Origin: Sipunculus nudus
Lineage: Eukaryota; Annelida; Sipuncula; Golfingiida; Sipunculidae
NCBI GenBank assembly: GCA_026874595.1
Contig: CM049314.1
Location: 77,018,300 to 77,082,299, forward strand
Direction: 5' to 3'
DNA: 64,000 nt
Below are positions 35,957 to 48,419 of the stretch, piece after piece. The notes beneath the pieces are model-generated. The model saw only the letters and a list, made by a program, of their open reading frames with translations, was not told the DNA's origin and did not search any database. Each line of letters begins with the position of its first letter. Within the stretch, counting starts at the first letter, position 1. The position numbers were made by a program, and so were the translations under genes.

Positions 35957-37176
35957 ATGGATCTAAGGCCCAGTAAAGTTACATCCGTTGAATATATTTA
36001 TACAGAACATGACACTATAAAAATATTTACAGGTATAATATCAAAAAAAGGATTATGCTTAAAATTTTGAAGTGTTTGGTTTTGGAGAATGTTGTCCCAC
36101 AAATTTTGACAAACCTCGGCCAATGGGCAGTTTGTCAGAAAAGAAACACTTCAAAACTTAGCCTGACGACAAGCTTTGAGCTAAGGGGCACACCGACCTT
36201 CTGCTTAGCCTTAGGTTTGACATGTATGCATATCCCATTCCGTGTCCATTACCCATAAAGCTGACATTATGCTTCCGTAATAATTAGCAGTTGTATTTAC
36301 AATTTGTTTCTATTTTCCCTTCATCATGACGCCCGATAGTAAAAAGATCCCGATGAAGTACTCGTTAGCTGACAGCCAGCACCATGTGCGCTTGTTTATT
36401 GACAGAGCAAAGCTGGGGCTTTCCCGGGATTGGCCAATGAGAAAAATTCAGTAAATCTGGCCAATCAGCGAAGGCCTTTTATTACCAATCCACAGGCTCA
36501 ATCGGAGCCTGTGGAAGAGGCTATGATTAATATCCATGCAAAGAATCATGGTGATCAAAGCTTTAGTTGTTCAGATACTTGAGCTTTTTTATCAAATTTT
36601 TCATTATTCTGGGGGGGGGGGGGGTCCTACAGCTTGAAGAATATGGGCAACAGAGACCTAATTCCAAGTTTTCAGGAAGACTTTTCATGGACCTCTCTGG
36701 ATGTAAAGTGAGAAGATTCCAGAACAGGCGGTTACAATTTGTGCCCTGTTAACAGATGACCGCATGGTTTGAGGTCTCAAAAATAGAGAAAAAAAATCGT
36801 TAAAAAATCGAAAAAATACAGGTGGCGCCACCAGTTTGCAAAAACTGATGAAACATCCCATGGTCAATATCCATGTAAAGAATCAAGGTGATCAATGCAT
36901 TAGTTGTTAAGATATTTGAGCTTTTGTATCAAATTTTTCATTATTCTCGGAGGTAATTCGGAGACCCATAGCTTGATGAATATGGGTAACAGAGACCTAA
37001 TTCCAGGTTTCCAAGGAGATTTTTCATGGATGTAAAGTTAGAAGATTTCAGGTCCAGTGGTTACGATTTGTGCCTTGTTAACGGACAGACGGTCGGATGG
37101 CCGGATGGCCGGACGGACGACAGACAAAGAGTGATCGCTATAGCTGAGATGACTTACAGTCAGCTGAGCTAAAAAT

Positions 37177-40160
37177 GTAACTATGCAAGTCTTTTTCAAG
37201 CATTTTTCTATTTAAGAACCCAAAACATGATTGAATTACAGCTTTGAAAGTATTTGCTCTTCTTTGTGCTGACCGACCATGATTTCATGTTGCCTGATGA
37301 AAAGTAGTATCATATATGCCAAAAAAATGAAAATGTTGATCACCATGATGTTTAAATCAAGATGATGGTCACCACAGGTCGCGAAATATTATTTTGAAGA
37401 TGCCTAGGGGTAGTAGTATCTCTGTGCAATGTTTCATGCTTTTTTGCAAAATCTGAGTAATTCTGGTGCTTAGCCGCTTCACTTTTCCTGTGACTGTATT
37501 GTATATCTCGTTGCATGTCAGAGTTATGTAATTTCATATCTTGCCATAAGCCACTGTCATTGTTCATTGTATGTTACATAATTTTACAATGTATAAATTG
37601 TATTTAAAAACAGGGCCGTATGGCTGCTCAAGCACACTTGTAAGCCTGCTTAAATATGTTTGAAAAATTAAATAAATATTGAAGGGTTAGTTTTGTCTTA
37701 CATGCAAGTTAGTCTAAAATAATGACTAAGGTGTTGTATACATCATCAATACACTTACACATGTATTCATGGGGTCAACTACTATACTGTTTTGACAATC
37801 ACCAATACCATATCTGTAGCGCTCGTTAAATAATTATTTTCAATTAGATAAATGAGTGTTTAAGGAATTCAATGTGGATTTAAATAGAAGTTAATTCGTT
37901 ATGCGTATCGATTTATCCTCATGTGACGTACCTTCTGGCATGCCATATTTAATGAATGACGACCTTGGGAAGAAACGCAACGAGTGCGTTATTTTTAACA
38001 CTAGCTTTCCCCGAGGCGTACACCTCAGGAGGTAGGCGATATGTGGTCTTTATGTAAGCCGCATCAGAATGTTTAAACATACTTTTAAACGTGTAATAAA
38101 GGATTAAGAGGATGAAATATATCTTAATTATTCTTTGGTTGTTACCATACTTTTTCACTGGGCAGTTCTTCCTATCAGCAATGAGGCTGTATCCTCCTCC
38201 ACATATAATTATACCTTTAATATTGGTAGGTTTAGCTAGGTTCAAAGATATGTAGCATTCATAATATCTATGAGTTATAGGTAATATGCAAGATGTTTAT
38301 CTTTCAATCTTATATATAGTTTGCCCGTCGACTTGCTTTCAAAGATAATGTCTCTAATTCACGAAGGTTTCATCGTCGAGACAATCATTTTCATGTAACC
38401 TAAAACGACATAAACTTTAAATCTTTGTTCTCAACTGTCAAAGAAAGTTTCATCTTTCTAAGAAGTTAGAAGTTACTTTCTAAGAAGTTACGATCTCAAG
38501 ATCAAATGATCTACAACCATTAGAAAAAATCGGATCTTTAATAGTACAAGACGGTTTGATAAGTGATATATTCTTTAAATTCAGTGGTTTGCAATACATT
38601 TTCGGGGGAGTCAAATGTTTTTTTAACTTCATTATTTCTTTTATTTATGTTTCTGTGTACTAATAAGCATTGTTCATCAATTTAATCAGAATAAACGGAA
38701 ATGAAAAAATACGTTTTATTATTTTTGTTAATATACGACTTTGTATGGTCCGGACTTGCGTTTTCCCGGTTTACCTAGACATTTTAATTTCATAGAAAAC
38801 TTTATAAGTAATTAACTCATTGATTATTATTTACTTACAATATAGCTATATTACAGGAAAGATTAATCAGGCAGAGTAAATGGACTTAAAAAATGTATTT
38901 TAACTGGAAATAATCAAATGAAAGATAACTTGGAAAAAAAATAAAAATGTGCATCGCTTTATTAGAAAACGCAGCAAATTTGACTTTCTCCTAACTGTTT
39001 TCAAATGTTAACTGTTTATTCATCGTTTATTTTCTAGATTCAGATATCCTGAAACATTTCACAGTTAAAATTAACACGCGATGGACCAGCCGACATGTAA
39101 GTTTTTGTAAACCTCCTGGATCTGTCCTGTACATGTGTATTTAATTGCATTTATGCGCTACCTTATGTCAGAAAAAAATATATTAAAAACTAGAAATCGA
39201 CCTTCTGGAATGTCTGGAATGAGGGAAGCGATTCCGTTTATATTTGACTGAGTTATTTCGTAAACACACACACAAACGATCTGGCTTTAAGTCATATACT
39301 CCAAGTCAATCTAACTGGATGGGTCGGTCACTTTACTAAAGTAGAAAAAACAAGGGAAAGATAGCTTGTATACTTGCACAAATACAAATATTTCCTGTTT
39401 TAAAGTAACCAAACTATGCTTATTACTTTTTCTGTTCATTATTGTGCATTCCTTTGAGACCAAAAGCAAATGCTTAATTGAATAACGTGACGCACAGGTT
39501 TAACAGATTTGTTTGTATTTTCTTCTTTTTGAAAAAGCATATTTGGCATTTGCACAGAAAGTCTGATGAGGTCATCTGTTCATGTCTTTATAATATATTT
39601 CTTCATATTTTATTTTAAACTTCCCATAGAAACTGATAAAATATTCCCGTTGACAATTTAGATGTAATGATTGTATAGAAATACAAGTTCTCTTATATTC
39701 AAATTGGCGGACGTGGAAGGCAGTGGACTATGCCCTGTATTATATGAGTTAAACTTTGTATCAAATAATTTGAATTCTAGACAGTTATTCATCGATAACC
39801 AAGTTGGGCATGTAATGATTGATACATTTAAGATGTAAGAGAAATAAACCGTAGAATCGTCTTTAATGGTCTTTAAAATGATTGATTAAATCATCCCTTA
39901 TGTCTTAATGCTAGGTTATATATCAGATGTTACATCACATTTGATATTCTACAATATTTCCTAGTTCTTTCCTTCTCGTATATGTTCAATGAATATTAGT
40001 TTGATGTCAAAGTAATCTATTTTCATGTTTAATATCATATCTTGTTGTAAGTCGCTTGCATCATATTGTCCCTGTTGATTATATTTACATGGTTGTACAT
40101 TGTATTGAATTTTCTTCTATAAGGGAATTGTGGCAGATCACAAAATATTGAACGAGTAAC
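37177..40160. repeat. Block F, copy 2: noncoding
   Basis: Matches 43195-46470 through anchors such as ATGCAAGTCTTTTTCAAGCA, CCTAGGGGTAGTAGTATCTC and ATCGATTTATCCTCA. It lacks about 175 bases present at 45080-45260 in copy 3. The 98-codon minus-strand frame at 37949-38245 is not kept in copy 3. No gene supported. Confidence 0.65.
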
Positions 40161-41850
40161 GGTATGATCCTTTAAGCAGACCATCAGGTCAAGGATAAGT
40201 GCTACTTGAAGATTCAGCGCATCCAGCAGACAAAAGTAAGGACCAACGACATGATGGGCGTAAATGAACAGATGTTCTGGTGGACTTCAAGATCTTATTG
40301 AAATCTTAATCAAAGGCTCGCCTTGTATGGGTACATGCCCCTAATTTACACTTATTCAAACTGTTATCTAAGCCAAATTGAGTCTAGGCGTCATGTAGGT
40401 ATATATTACGAAAGCAGCAGAGCTCTCACCCCGGTCAAGGGACGCCAATCCTCATGGGTCAAAATCAAAATGTAAAGTGTCTTGATAGGTGAAAACCTTA
40501 ACAAAGGTTATTTGGCGGCTTTCCGATATCAATAGAATGAAGTTCTCTACCATGTATAAGTTACTTTATACAACTGACCTAAATGATATTATTCTTTGAT
40601 GACTGTCAGATATGTCAAGCCAGGGTACATGGTCTTCCAGCTTTCGACCTAGCTGTCGGAAAAACTGACAACTGAACGTCTGTTTTTGCAGCTAGAGCAA
40701 CATTCTGTGGGCTTAATCTGAAAGGTGATCCAGATATTTCTCACATTAACCTTCGAGCTGAGACTACCTTTAGTAATTCCCGGATCAGTGTCGCTCTTTT
40801 GGCAGATTTTAGACCAAATGTGTAAAGAGAGAACTGCATGGGATCTTATGATAACAAAGATTAGGTTAATAATGTAAGGAAATGATGTCAACGGCGTTGA
40901 CCACTCCTACAGTGACAGGCGAAATTTCCATATGAAATCTTTCAAAACAATCAGTTCATCATAATACCAGAAATAAGAATAATAGAATGCATAGAATTCG
41001 TTTTTTTTTACATTCAAAGTTAATCATAAACTTAGTTGTTCAGAAACAATGTAGATGTCTGACAAATGCTTGTGCCATTTATATTTTCATTTTTTTCAGT
41101 TCTTATTATATATCACCAACTTATCAAGAGTTACCACAAAGAGGATTGGCGTTATAGAAAGCTTTCGGAGATCTAGTGCAAACACCAGAAAAAGAACATA
41201 TAAAGGTGGAAGATTTAAACATAGATAAAAATATATAGAAAAAAAACGTTATTTGTGGTTTTGTACTGCAGGGACCCAAATATCAATACAGACACAGAAT
41301 TGATAAAGTGTTATAGTCTTATAAGCCTCCCTTCGTGGAATAGAGGAAAAGCCACACAGCTGCATATCTATATGTATCTTTTTATTTATATTCATGTTTG
41401 TATTATGTTCAATATTGTTGTGTCTAGGTGTATGTATTTATGTAAATAAACTGACCAATTATATGCGGCGCCTGTGTATCATATGCCATAGAAACCTTAC
41501 GCGAGAGGTCTGCTTGACACTACAATCACTGTACGTCGTCAGGTAAACAACCTCAGGGAAAACTAGACTAGGTAATTTTGACACCATCTAATGACAAAGT
41601 AATCTGGAAACTAGCGTTGCTATGCTCCTGGTCTAAGCGACTTTGCTGACAGAAAAATAAGTTGTTTTTGCAAATCATGAAATTCCAGTAGACCGACTGA
41701 GCTATAACGTACAGCCGGCAGCAGCTTACATATGGCTTATCTTCCCTGAAAACTGATGGAGAATAGATAGAGAACAGCCAGTCCTCGGTTTGTTTCATTT
41801 ACTGAAACCAGATAAATTTCGAAATCTAATTACAGCTCTTAATCAATAAC
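40160..41850. repeat. Block B, copy 3 (partial)
   Basis: Begins abruptly inside the RT-like fragment (GCAGACCATCAGGTCAAGG), so block A and the start of B are deleted in this unit. It includes a cysteine-rich minus-strand remnant (40649-40891) and stops at about 41850, before the part that elsewhere leads to the receptor. Confidence 0.7.
40649..40891 (-). pseudogene. Cysteine-rich exon remnant, copy 3
   Basis: Keeps MTSFPYI, CQKSDTDPGITKG and SKVNVRN in a 80-codon frame, but the upstream CDSADQC part is deleted. Parallel to 18876-19139. Confidence 0.25.
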
Positions 41851-41974
41851 AACAGTTTTAAGAGCATCCCATAATAATCTAAGGATTTTTGCATTACCAT
41901 AAATGTGTAAGTCCACTCTCTAAACACACATGCACAGACATATAAACACTAAATGCTAACACAATAAATTTTTG

Positions 41975-42330
41975 TATTCTATACCTCGTATACCTGTTAT
42001 GAAAATGCAATATTTATAATATCCATTCGGAAGCAGCATTATATATAATATAATGAATTAATTTCTGTAAATTGGGAACCCGTGATATATGTAACGCGTT
42101 TCTTCAAGTACACTGTCAAAATCGAGATACGAGTTGTAAACCGGGTTCGGTGTTTCGTAATCGAGGTTAAGTATGTTGTCTATTATAACAAGTGATAATA
42201 ATCATAATTTTGGTGGTCAGGGCCGTAAAGATATGGTATCTTCAGCACTGACATCGGATGTTGCTCGGTAAAGAGATAAACACAAACGAAAAAGAATAGA
42301 AGTACACAGTTTGCAGGTGAGTTATGTACG
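41975..42330 (+). repeat. Remnant of block C in unit 3: receptor deleted
   Basis: Only the last part of block C survives, starting at CTCGTATACC (matching 25873) and running through the second-gene exon. The receptor and its flanks, about 3 kb, are absent. The 41850-41975 junction sequence has no partner in the window. Confidence 0.7.
42173..42316 (+). pseudogene. Broken copy of the candidate first exon
   Basis: Starts MLSIITSDNNHNFGGQGRKD and keeps the GTGAGT donor after CAG, but codon 33 is TAA (CAA in copy 2) and a length change in the basic region shifts the frame. Confidence 0.5.
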
Positions 42331-44109
42331 GGAATACGTGGTTTTAACATGGGGACACTCCATGGACGTCCGGCCGCCGGCTGACAAGGTACAGCCGTGT
42401 AAGACAGAAGCGGGCTCATTAGTATTCTAAATTTAGATTATCCGGAGTCATTTTAAAAACTGTGGTAGGCCGGGTGAGCAAGTATAAAAACCCGGATGCC
42501 ACTCGATGTGAACAATGCACGACACCATGGCTCATTTTTTCCGGCTGAATTTCTCGTGTTTCATGCCTTTTTGAATCACACGCAACATGGGGTCCGTACT
42601 TTATCTGCTCTTTACTCATATGATGTAGCGTTTAGCTTACGTGTGAAAATATTGGAATCCCCTTGTTCAGCCGGTCGTTGCCCTCTTTATTCTTTTATGT
42701 TGTAATAAACTGAAAAAGCAGATACATCTTAACGAGAAAAGGCCTGTTTTATTATTGCTATTTTTAAAATATTATTATTTTTATTATTATTATCAAAAGG
42801 CTGATGCACTTAATGAATGACAAACACAATTATTTTTGTCTACGAAATCATGTTAGAAAAGAATATAGTGAAAAAAGCAACAACTTTCAAATGGGAAGGT
42901 ATACTTTGGCCTCGATTGGTTTGTCTATCATCAATTTTTACCAAACTACTCAACATGGTATGAACGGATTTCATGATTGGAGAACGCACAGAATCTTCTT
43001 CACATTGCAGCTTATCTTGATAACCTTAGAATGTTTTAGATTTAAATAATTCTTCATATTTTGAAATATTTTACTCTGGCCAAGCGTGATGGGACAATCA
43101 CTTATAAAAGCGATGGTCTTCATTCTAGAACTCACCTATAATGGGTGCGATGGTGCGTGACACATTGTGTTGTTTGTATGTGTAGAAATGTTAATATGCA
43201 AGTCTTTTTCAAGCATTTTTCTAATTAAGAACCCAAAATATTGAATTTCAGCTTCGAAACCATATGCCTTTTCTTTGTGCTGTCCCATCATGATTTTATG
43301 TTGCCTGATTGAAAAGTAGTATCATATATGCAAAAAAAAAAATGAAAATGTTGATCGCCAAATTTTAAATCAAGATGGTGGTCACCAAAGGTCGCGAAAT
43401 ATTGCTTAAAAGATGCCTAGGGGTAGTAGTATCTCTGTGCAATATTTAATGCTTTTTGCAAAATCTGAGTAATTCTGGTGCTTAGCCGCTGCACTTTACT
43501 TGTGACTGGACTGTATATCACCTTGTATGTCAGAGTTATGTATTTTCATGTTTAATTTCATATCTTGCCATAGGCCACTGACATCATATTGTTATTGTTC
43601 ACTGTGTTACATGATTTTACAATGTATAAATTGTATTTAACAGCAGGGCCCTGTAGCTGATCAGTTGAATAATTAAATAATTATTGAAGGGTTAGTTTTG
43701 TCTTACATGCAAGTTAGTCTAAAATAATGACTTAGGTGTTGTATACATCATCAATACACGCACGCATGTGTTCACGGGTTCACCTACTGTTTTGACAAAC
43801 ACCAATACCTTATCTGTAGTACTCGTTAATTAATTATTTCCAATTAGATTAATGAGTGTTAAAGGAATTCAATGTGGATTTAAATAGAAGTTGATTGGTT
43901 ATGTGTATCGATTTATCCTCACGTGACGTATCTTCTTGCATGCCATATTTATAATGAATGACAACCTTGTGAAGAAACGTACCGAGTGCGTAATTTTCAT
44001 CACAAGCTTTTTATTCTTTGGGTTTTACCATACCTTTTCAATGGGCAGTTCTTCCCACCAGAAAATGAGGCTGTATTCTCCTCCACGTGGTTACATCGAA
44101 TTAAAAGTA

Positions 44110-44260
44110 TTTTATTGATACCAAGACGTGGTGCTGGACTCGATTCCACCTTTTCAGGGACTCGGACTTGGATTCGAAGCTTTGGGCACGGATTTGTACT
44201 CGGACTTAGAGGTAAGGACTCGAGATCTCAGGATGAGTCCATTCCGAGTCGAATTTAACA
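44110..44260. mobile_element. GAGTCC-type fragment
   Basis: GGACTCG and CGAGTC units (for example GACTCGGACTTGGATTCGAA) mark a short member of the family at 4734-5188. No clear termini. The equivalent point of F copy 2 (near 38220) lacks it. Confidence 0.5.
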
Positions 44261-45054
44261 AAAACTTACATACTATAAGGATTTATTTTATATACATGTG
44301 CGAAATCCTGACTGCAGAGAATTTTGTATATCCATATTTTCATTGCTTCGCTGGCTTTTATTTTCGGGATTTCACCCCACGAAAAGAAAATAAACAGTAT
44401 ATCTATTGATACATGAATTAACTTGTTAATATTTGCGTAGTTCTTTTCAATTGGACCAGGACCCAAGTGAATATTAAACCAATATAGTTATATCTTTAAT
44501 ATTGGTTGGTTATAGCTAGGTTGAAACATATATAGCATTTATAATATCTATGATTTATAGGTAATATGCTAGATATACATCTTTAAGATAATAAATATCG
44601 TTTGCATGTCGACCTGCTTTCAAAGATAATGTCTGTAATTCACGAAGGTTTCATCTTCGTGACAATTTAGGACATATAACCTAAAACGACATAAACTTTA
44701 TATCATCGTTCTCAATTGTAAAAAAAGTCAACACGCCATGAATTAAAGTTTATTGTGGGATTTTCCGTAAGGATCCAGTTAACATATATAATGATTAAGA
44801 ATTTAAACATCTTTTGTTTAGAAGTGACGATTTCATGATCGAATGATCTACTACCAGTAGAAAACAGATCTTTATTAATACACGAAGGTTTGTAAAGTGA
44901 TATATCCTTTAAATTCAGTGGTTTGAAATATTTTTTCGGGAGAAGTGAATAACTTGTTCAGCTTTATTATTTTATTGCTGTTTCTACGTAATAATAAGTA
45001 TTGTTTATCAATATATTCTGAATTAACCAACATGAAAACTAAGTTTTATCATTT

Positions 45055-45237
45055 TTGTTAATAAAGAACTTTCAATTGCCTGGACTCATAATCGGACAAC
45101 CCATAGCATTTTTTAACACGACAACTGAGTTCACAGTTATAAACTATGCTGAAGACAATCCCAAGAGAGGAAAATATGATGTTAGATTGAGAAGAGACAC
45201 CATGCTTAGGTCCACAGGGAGCCATTATCACGTGTAA
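45055..45237 (+). other. 60-codon frame in a segment missing from F copy 2
   Basis: The residues NYAEDNPKRGKYDVRLRRDT look protein-like in composition against the AT-rich background. About 175 bases here (45080-45260) are absent in F copy 2, so either an insertion or a deleted exon is involved. No family recognised. Confidence 0.15.
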
Positions 45238-46549
45238 CTGTGTCTGGAGCTGTCGCATTGTCCCGGTTTTTCACGACATATTAAACACAAAGAGAACGTT
45301 ATAAGTAATCAACTCATTTATTATTCATGTTACATTATAGCCATATTGCCGAATAGGTTTATCAAGCAGACTAAATTGACTTTAGATAATATTTTTTGGT
45401 TAAAAAATAAAATGAAAGATCACTTGGACTATAATTATCGAAAAATTATATTAAATTATATAAAAATTTTGTGCATCGCTTTATTAGAAAACGCAGCAAA
45501 GTTTAACATTTTTCCTAACTGTTATCAATGATTTGTCCATTGTTTTCTACTTTATTCAGATATCCTAAAACAATTCCCAGTTCCAAATAACACTCGTTGG
45601 ACCAACCGACATAATTCATATGCCTGTTACATGGTGATATGATAGTTTTGATTTTTCATACATCACAAAACTCTCAAGCATATAAGTTTTTGCTAACTTC
45701 TGGGATCTGGCATGTACGTGAGTATTTCATTGTATTGAAGGGCTACTTTATGCTGAAACAAATGTAATAGAAACTAGAAATCGACTTTTTTGCAAGCCAC
45801 GTTTTCGATTCTTCATTTGCCTAAACTCAAAATTAAATAATTTAAGAGATTCCGTTCATTATTATGTCAGTTATGTTGTTAACAAACACACACACAAACA
45901 CAAACGCACGTTCTCATAGTCTCCTGGTGAAATCCATTAGATGTGTCGGTCACTTTTCTAAAGTCACAAACCAAGAGAAAGATATTTTGCATAGATTGAA
46001 CAAATGCAAATATTTCCTTTGTTACAGTTACCAAAAAAATGCCAATTATTTTTCCTTTCATTTTTGTGCATTTCGTTAAGCGAATAACGTGACACACAGG
46101 TTTCAGTGGTTTGTTTGTATTTTCCTCTTCTTTAAAAAGCATATTTTGCATTTGCACAGGAAATGTGTTAAGGCCATTTGCTCATGCCTTTCATTATTTT
46201 TTCTTCTTTTATATTCCAACCTTTCACAAACAAATTATAACCTATTTCCATTTACAATAATATTCTACTAGATTTCCTTGTTCTTTCTTTCTCGCTAATG
46301 CCCAGTGTATTATTTATATGGCAAAGTAATCTATTTTCATGTTTTCATGCCACTTTTATCATATTGTCCTTGTTGATTATATTTACTTTGTTGTACATTG
46401 TATAAATTGTAACTCCAAATAGGACTTTGTGGCAGATCAGACCATTCAGTCTGAACGGGTAACAGTATATAAATATGTTTTAATAAATAAAACGGATTGT
46501 AATCATGGATCTATAACATAGAGCGCCGCCTTCTATTCTATATTATAAA

Positions 46550-47560
46550 GTTGACAGCGCAGAAATGAATAAGCAGACTCTAGTATTACTTGTTCTGTGC
46601 TCATTAGCTTAATTATAACTAAATTATACTTAAAGCCTCATTTCAGCATACCTTGGAAGAAAACGCTTGGTAGATGCACGTCTATATACCTCTCTGACAA
46701 AAAAAGTATGATTATTTCCATTACCCTTTGAATCATGGATAAAATGGAATGGAAAATATGGAAAATCGATTGACTGCAAGAATCTATAGCATTCACGGGG
46801 TGGGTATTGTTGTTAACCCCAAGGAGGATAAGATGTTTTTGCCGGCGTTCTGTTGGCAACATTACTCCAAAAAGTTTTTAACGGATTAAGATGGCATTTT
46901 GAGGATAGCTCGGCAATGATACAAGAAATAATTGCTTTAATTTTTAGGGTTGACCTGGATCACAATATAAATCCAGGTATTTTCTAAAAGAAAAATTGCT
47001 GCATTTCTGAAACTGAAATATAGGGCCAATGAGATGCCTTGGCAAAGGTCTGCGCTCTCTGACAGCTTTTCTATTCTCATTTTATATTGGATTAACATTT
47101 GTAAATATTATTTCTTCCCGAGTAGTATAACTATATTACTTTCCTAGTCATTGAATCCAGAAATATCGATCACGTAAGCAGAAACGGCGTAGACAAGCAT
47201 ACATTCAATGCTGTCTCATTACACGTAAAAGGTTATTTTTCATTTCAAGGAAACTGGCTTCTGTGAACATTTTGACACGTGACAAACTTGTTTAAGAATT
47301 GTGAAACTGAAATATGACTTCAGACAGCCAGTATTTAACCAGAAGGCTCGTTGTTGATGAACGGGTCGTCAATTTGTTCCGAATAAAGCCAAAAAAAGAA
47401 ACCGTGAAGAGTCAAGGACACCAGAAAAAATGCTCCTTGCACAAATGATAACATCATTCTTGAAGTGAATGCACAAGGATTGCTTACGTTAACACGGGGG
47501 AAAGGTGCTTTTTTTTGCAAACAATAGATTTTATTTGTTATCAAATATTTTGTATTTTAT
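46550..47560. repeat. Block A, copy 2
   Basis: Matches 8600-9480. It includes the leader-like minus-strand frame 47335-47457 (MMLSFVQ..FFLVSLTLH..) and the segment with GGTCTGCGCTCTCTGA near 47047. Confidence 0.6.
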
Positions 47561-48419
47561 ATCAATATTTTAGCTAGGATATGTTTTAGCTATGATATGT
47601 TTTAACGTATGTTGTTAATCTCAGCAGTTAAGTCACATTTCGTTTTGAAAGTTGACTGCTAAAACACGCAAAATAAAAATCATCACGGCGATAAAATCAT
47701 TCTAAATGCTTTTATATTGTGAAGAATGACTCTGATCGATACACTTAAAGAATTATAGAATCATATTTTTTAAACGTATATTTTAAAATATCTTATTTTC
47801 AATAACAAGGATTGTTGTGTTTAATACTGACGTTGCTGGTTATATAGGAACATAGGGACTAATACATCACTGGGATCTGGAGCCATCACTTTATCTGAAG
47901 CTCAGCTGTTTGTAGGTGTAGATAATAGGATTTTCCCTGCGGCCTTGCCATATCCTCTTTAATAATTCTCATTCCTATTCAGCTGGGCATGCGCGGCCAC
48001 TGTTTTATGCTGCTCAGTTTTCCCTACTTGGAACAAGCGGAGCAGAACTCCTGTGAACTTAAGAGCTAACGGCAGATGGTCATGAGCGGGATTTAATCAG
48101 ATTCAGTAGAGACAAGTATCTCCTAGTGCAATACTGGACGGACAGAAACTTGAAGAAGTGGACTAATTTGAATATGTCGATATATCTGCCCTGGCCAAGG
48201 ACAGCGGCAGTACTGAGGAGATGGCACGCGAAGCGGGAGAGCCACATTATCCGACGCTCTGAGCAGATTTTCAGGTCAAGGATAAGTGCCACCGGATGAT
48301 TGAATGCATCCAAACAGGCAAAACTATGGACCAAAGACTTGGAGAGCGTTAATTAACAGATGTTCTTGTGAACTACAGTATCTGATTGAAATCAAGTTAT
48401 AAGCAAGTTATAAGCAGTT

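Larger units (their letters stand above)
29327..36523. mobile_element. 7.2-kb insertion inside element R, short inverted ends, 9-bp duplication
   Basis: R sequence stops at ...CTCCATGAATAATA and resumes at TGATTAATATCC. TGAATAATA (29318-29326) and TGATTAATA (36524-36532) form a 9-base duplication with one mismatch. The inserted DNA starts TAGTCTCTTACACAG and ends with the complement of TAGCCTCTTCCACAG, 13 of 15 matching. Nine-base duplications suggest a Mutator-type element, but no transposase is visible. It may be a large nonautonomous element or one filled by later insertions. Its contents include a GAGTCC-rich element with a solo LTR, long palindromes, (TA)n tracts and much unassigned AT-rich DNA (32200-36500). 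Its first 250 bases are CpG-rich. Confidence 0.6.
28375..37176. mobile_element. Repeat element R, copy 1, split by a 7.2-kb insertion
   Basis: Element R sits between E and F, which are contiguous in unit 3 (43190-43200). GTAAC occurs at both edges (28370-28374 and 37177-37181), a probable 5-base target duplication. The left part (28375-29318) begins near GGGTCATGACGCTCAGCC; the right part (36524-37176) ends with GGATGGCCGGACGGACG runs, GTGATCGCTATAGCT and CAGCTGAGCT. The ends share an imperfect inverted GCTCAGC..ACTG. It has tandem units containing GGGTAACAGAGACCTAATT. No coding capacity, so it is nonautonomous. Other copies: 48420-49507 and 51895-55960. Confidence 0.65.
42331..46550. repeat. 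Blocks E and F, copy 3: noncoding
   Basis: E (42510-43190) and F (43195-46550) are directly joined here, which gives the empty site for element R copy 1. The block holds a short GAGTCC tract (44110-44260) and a 60-codon frame at 45055-45237. The 42331-42510 piece is GC-richer and has no partner. Confidence 0.6.
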
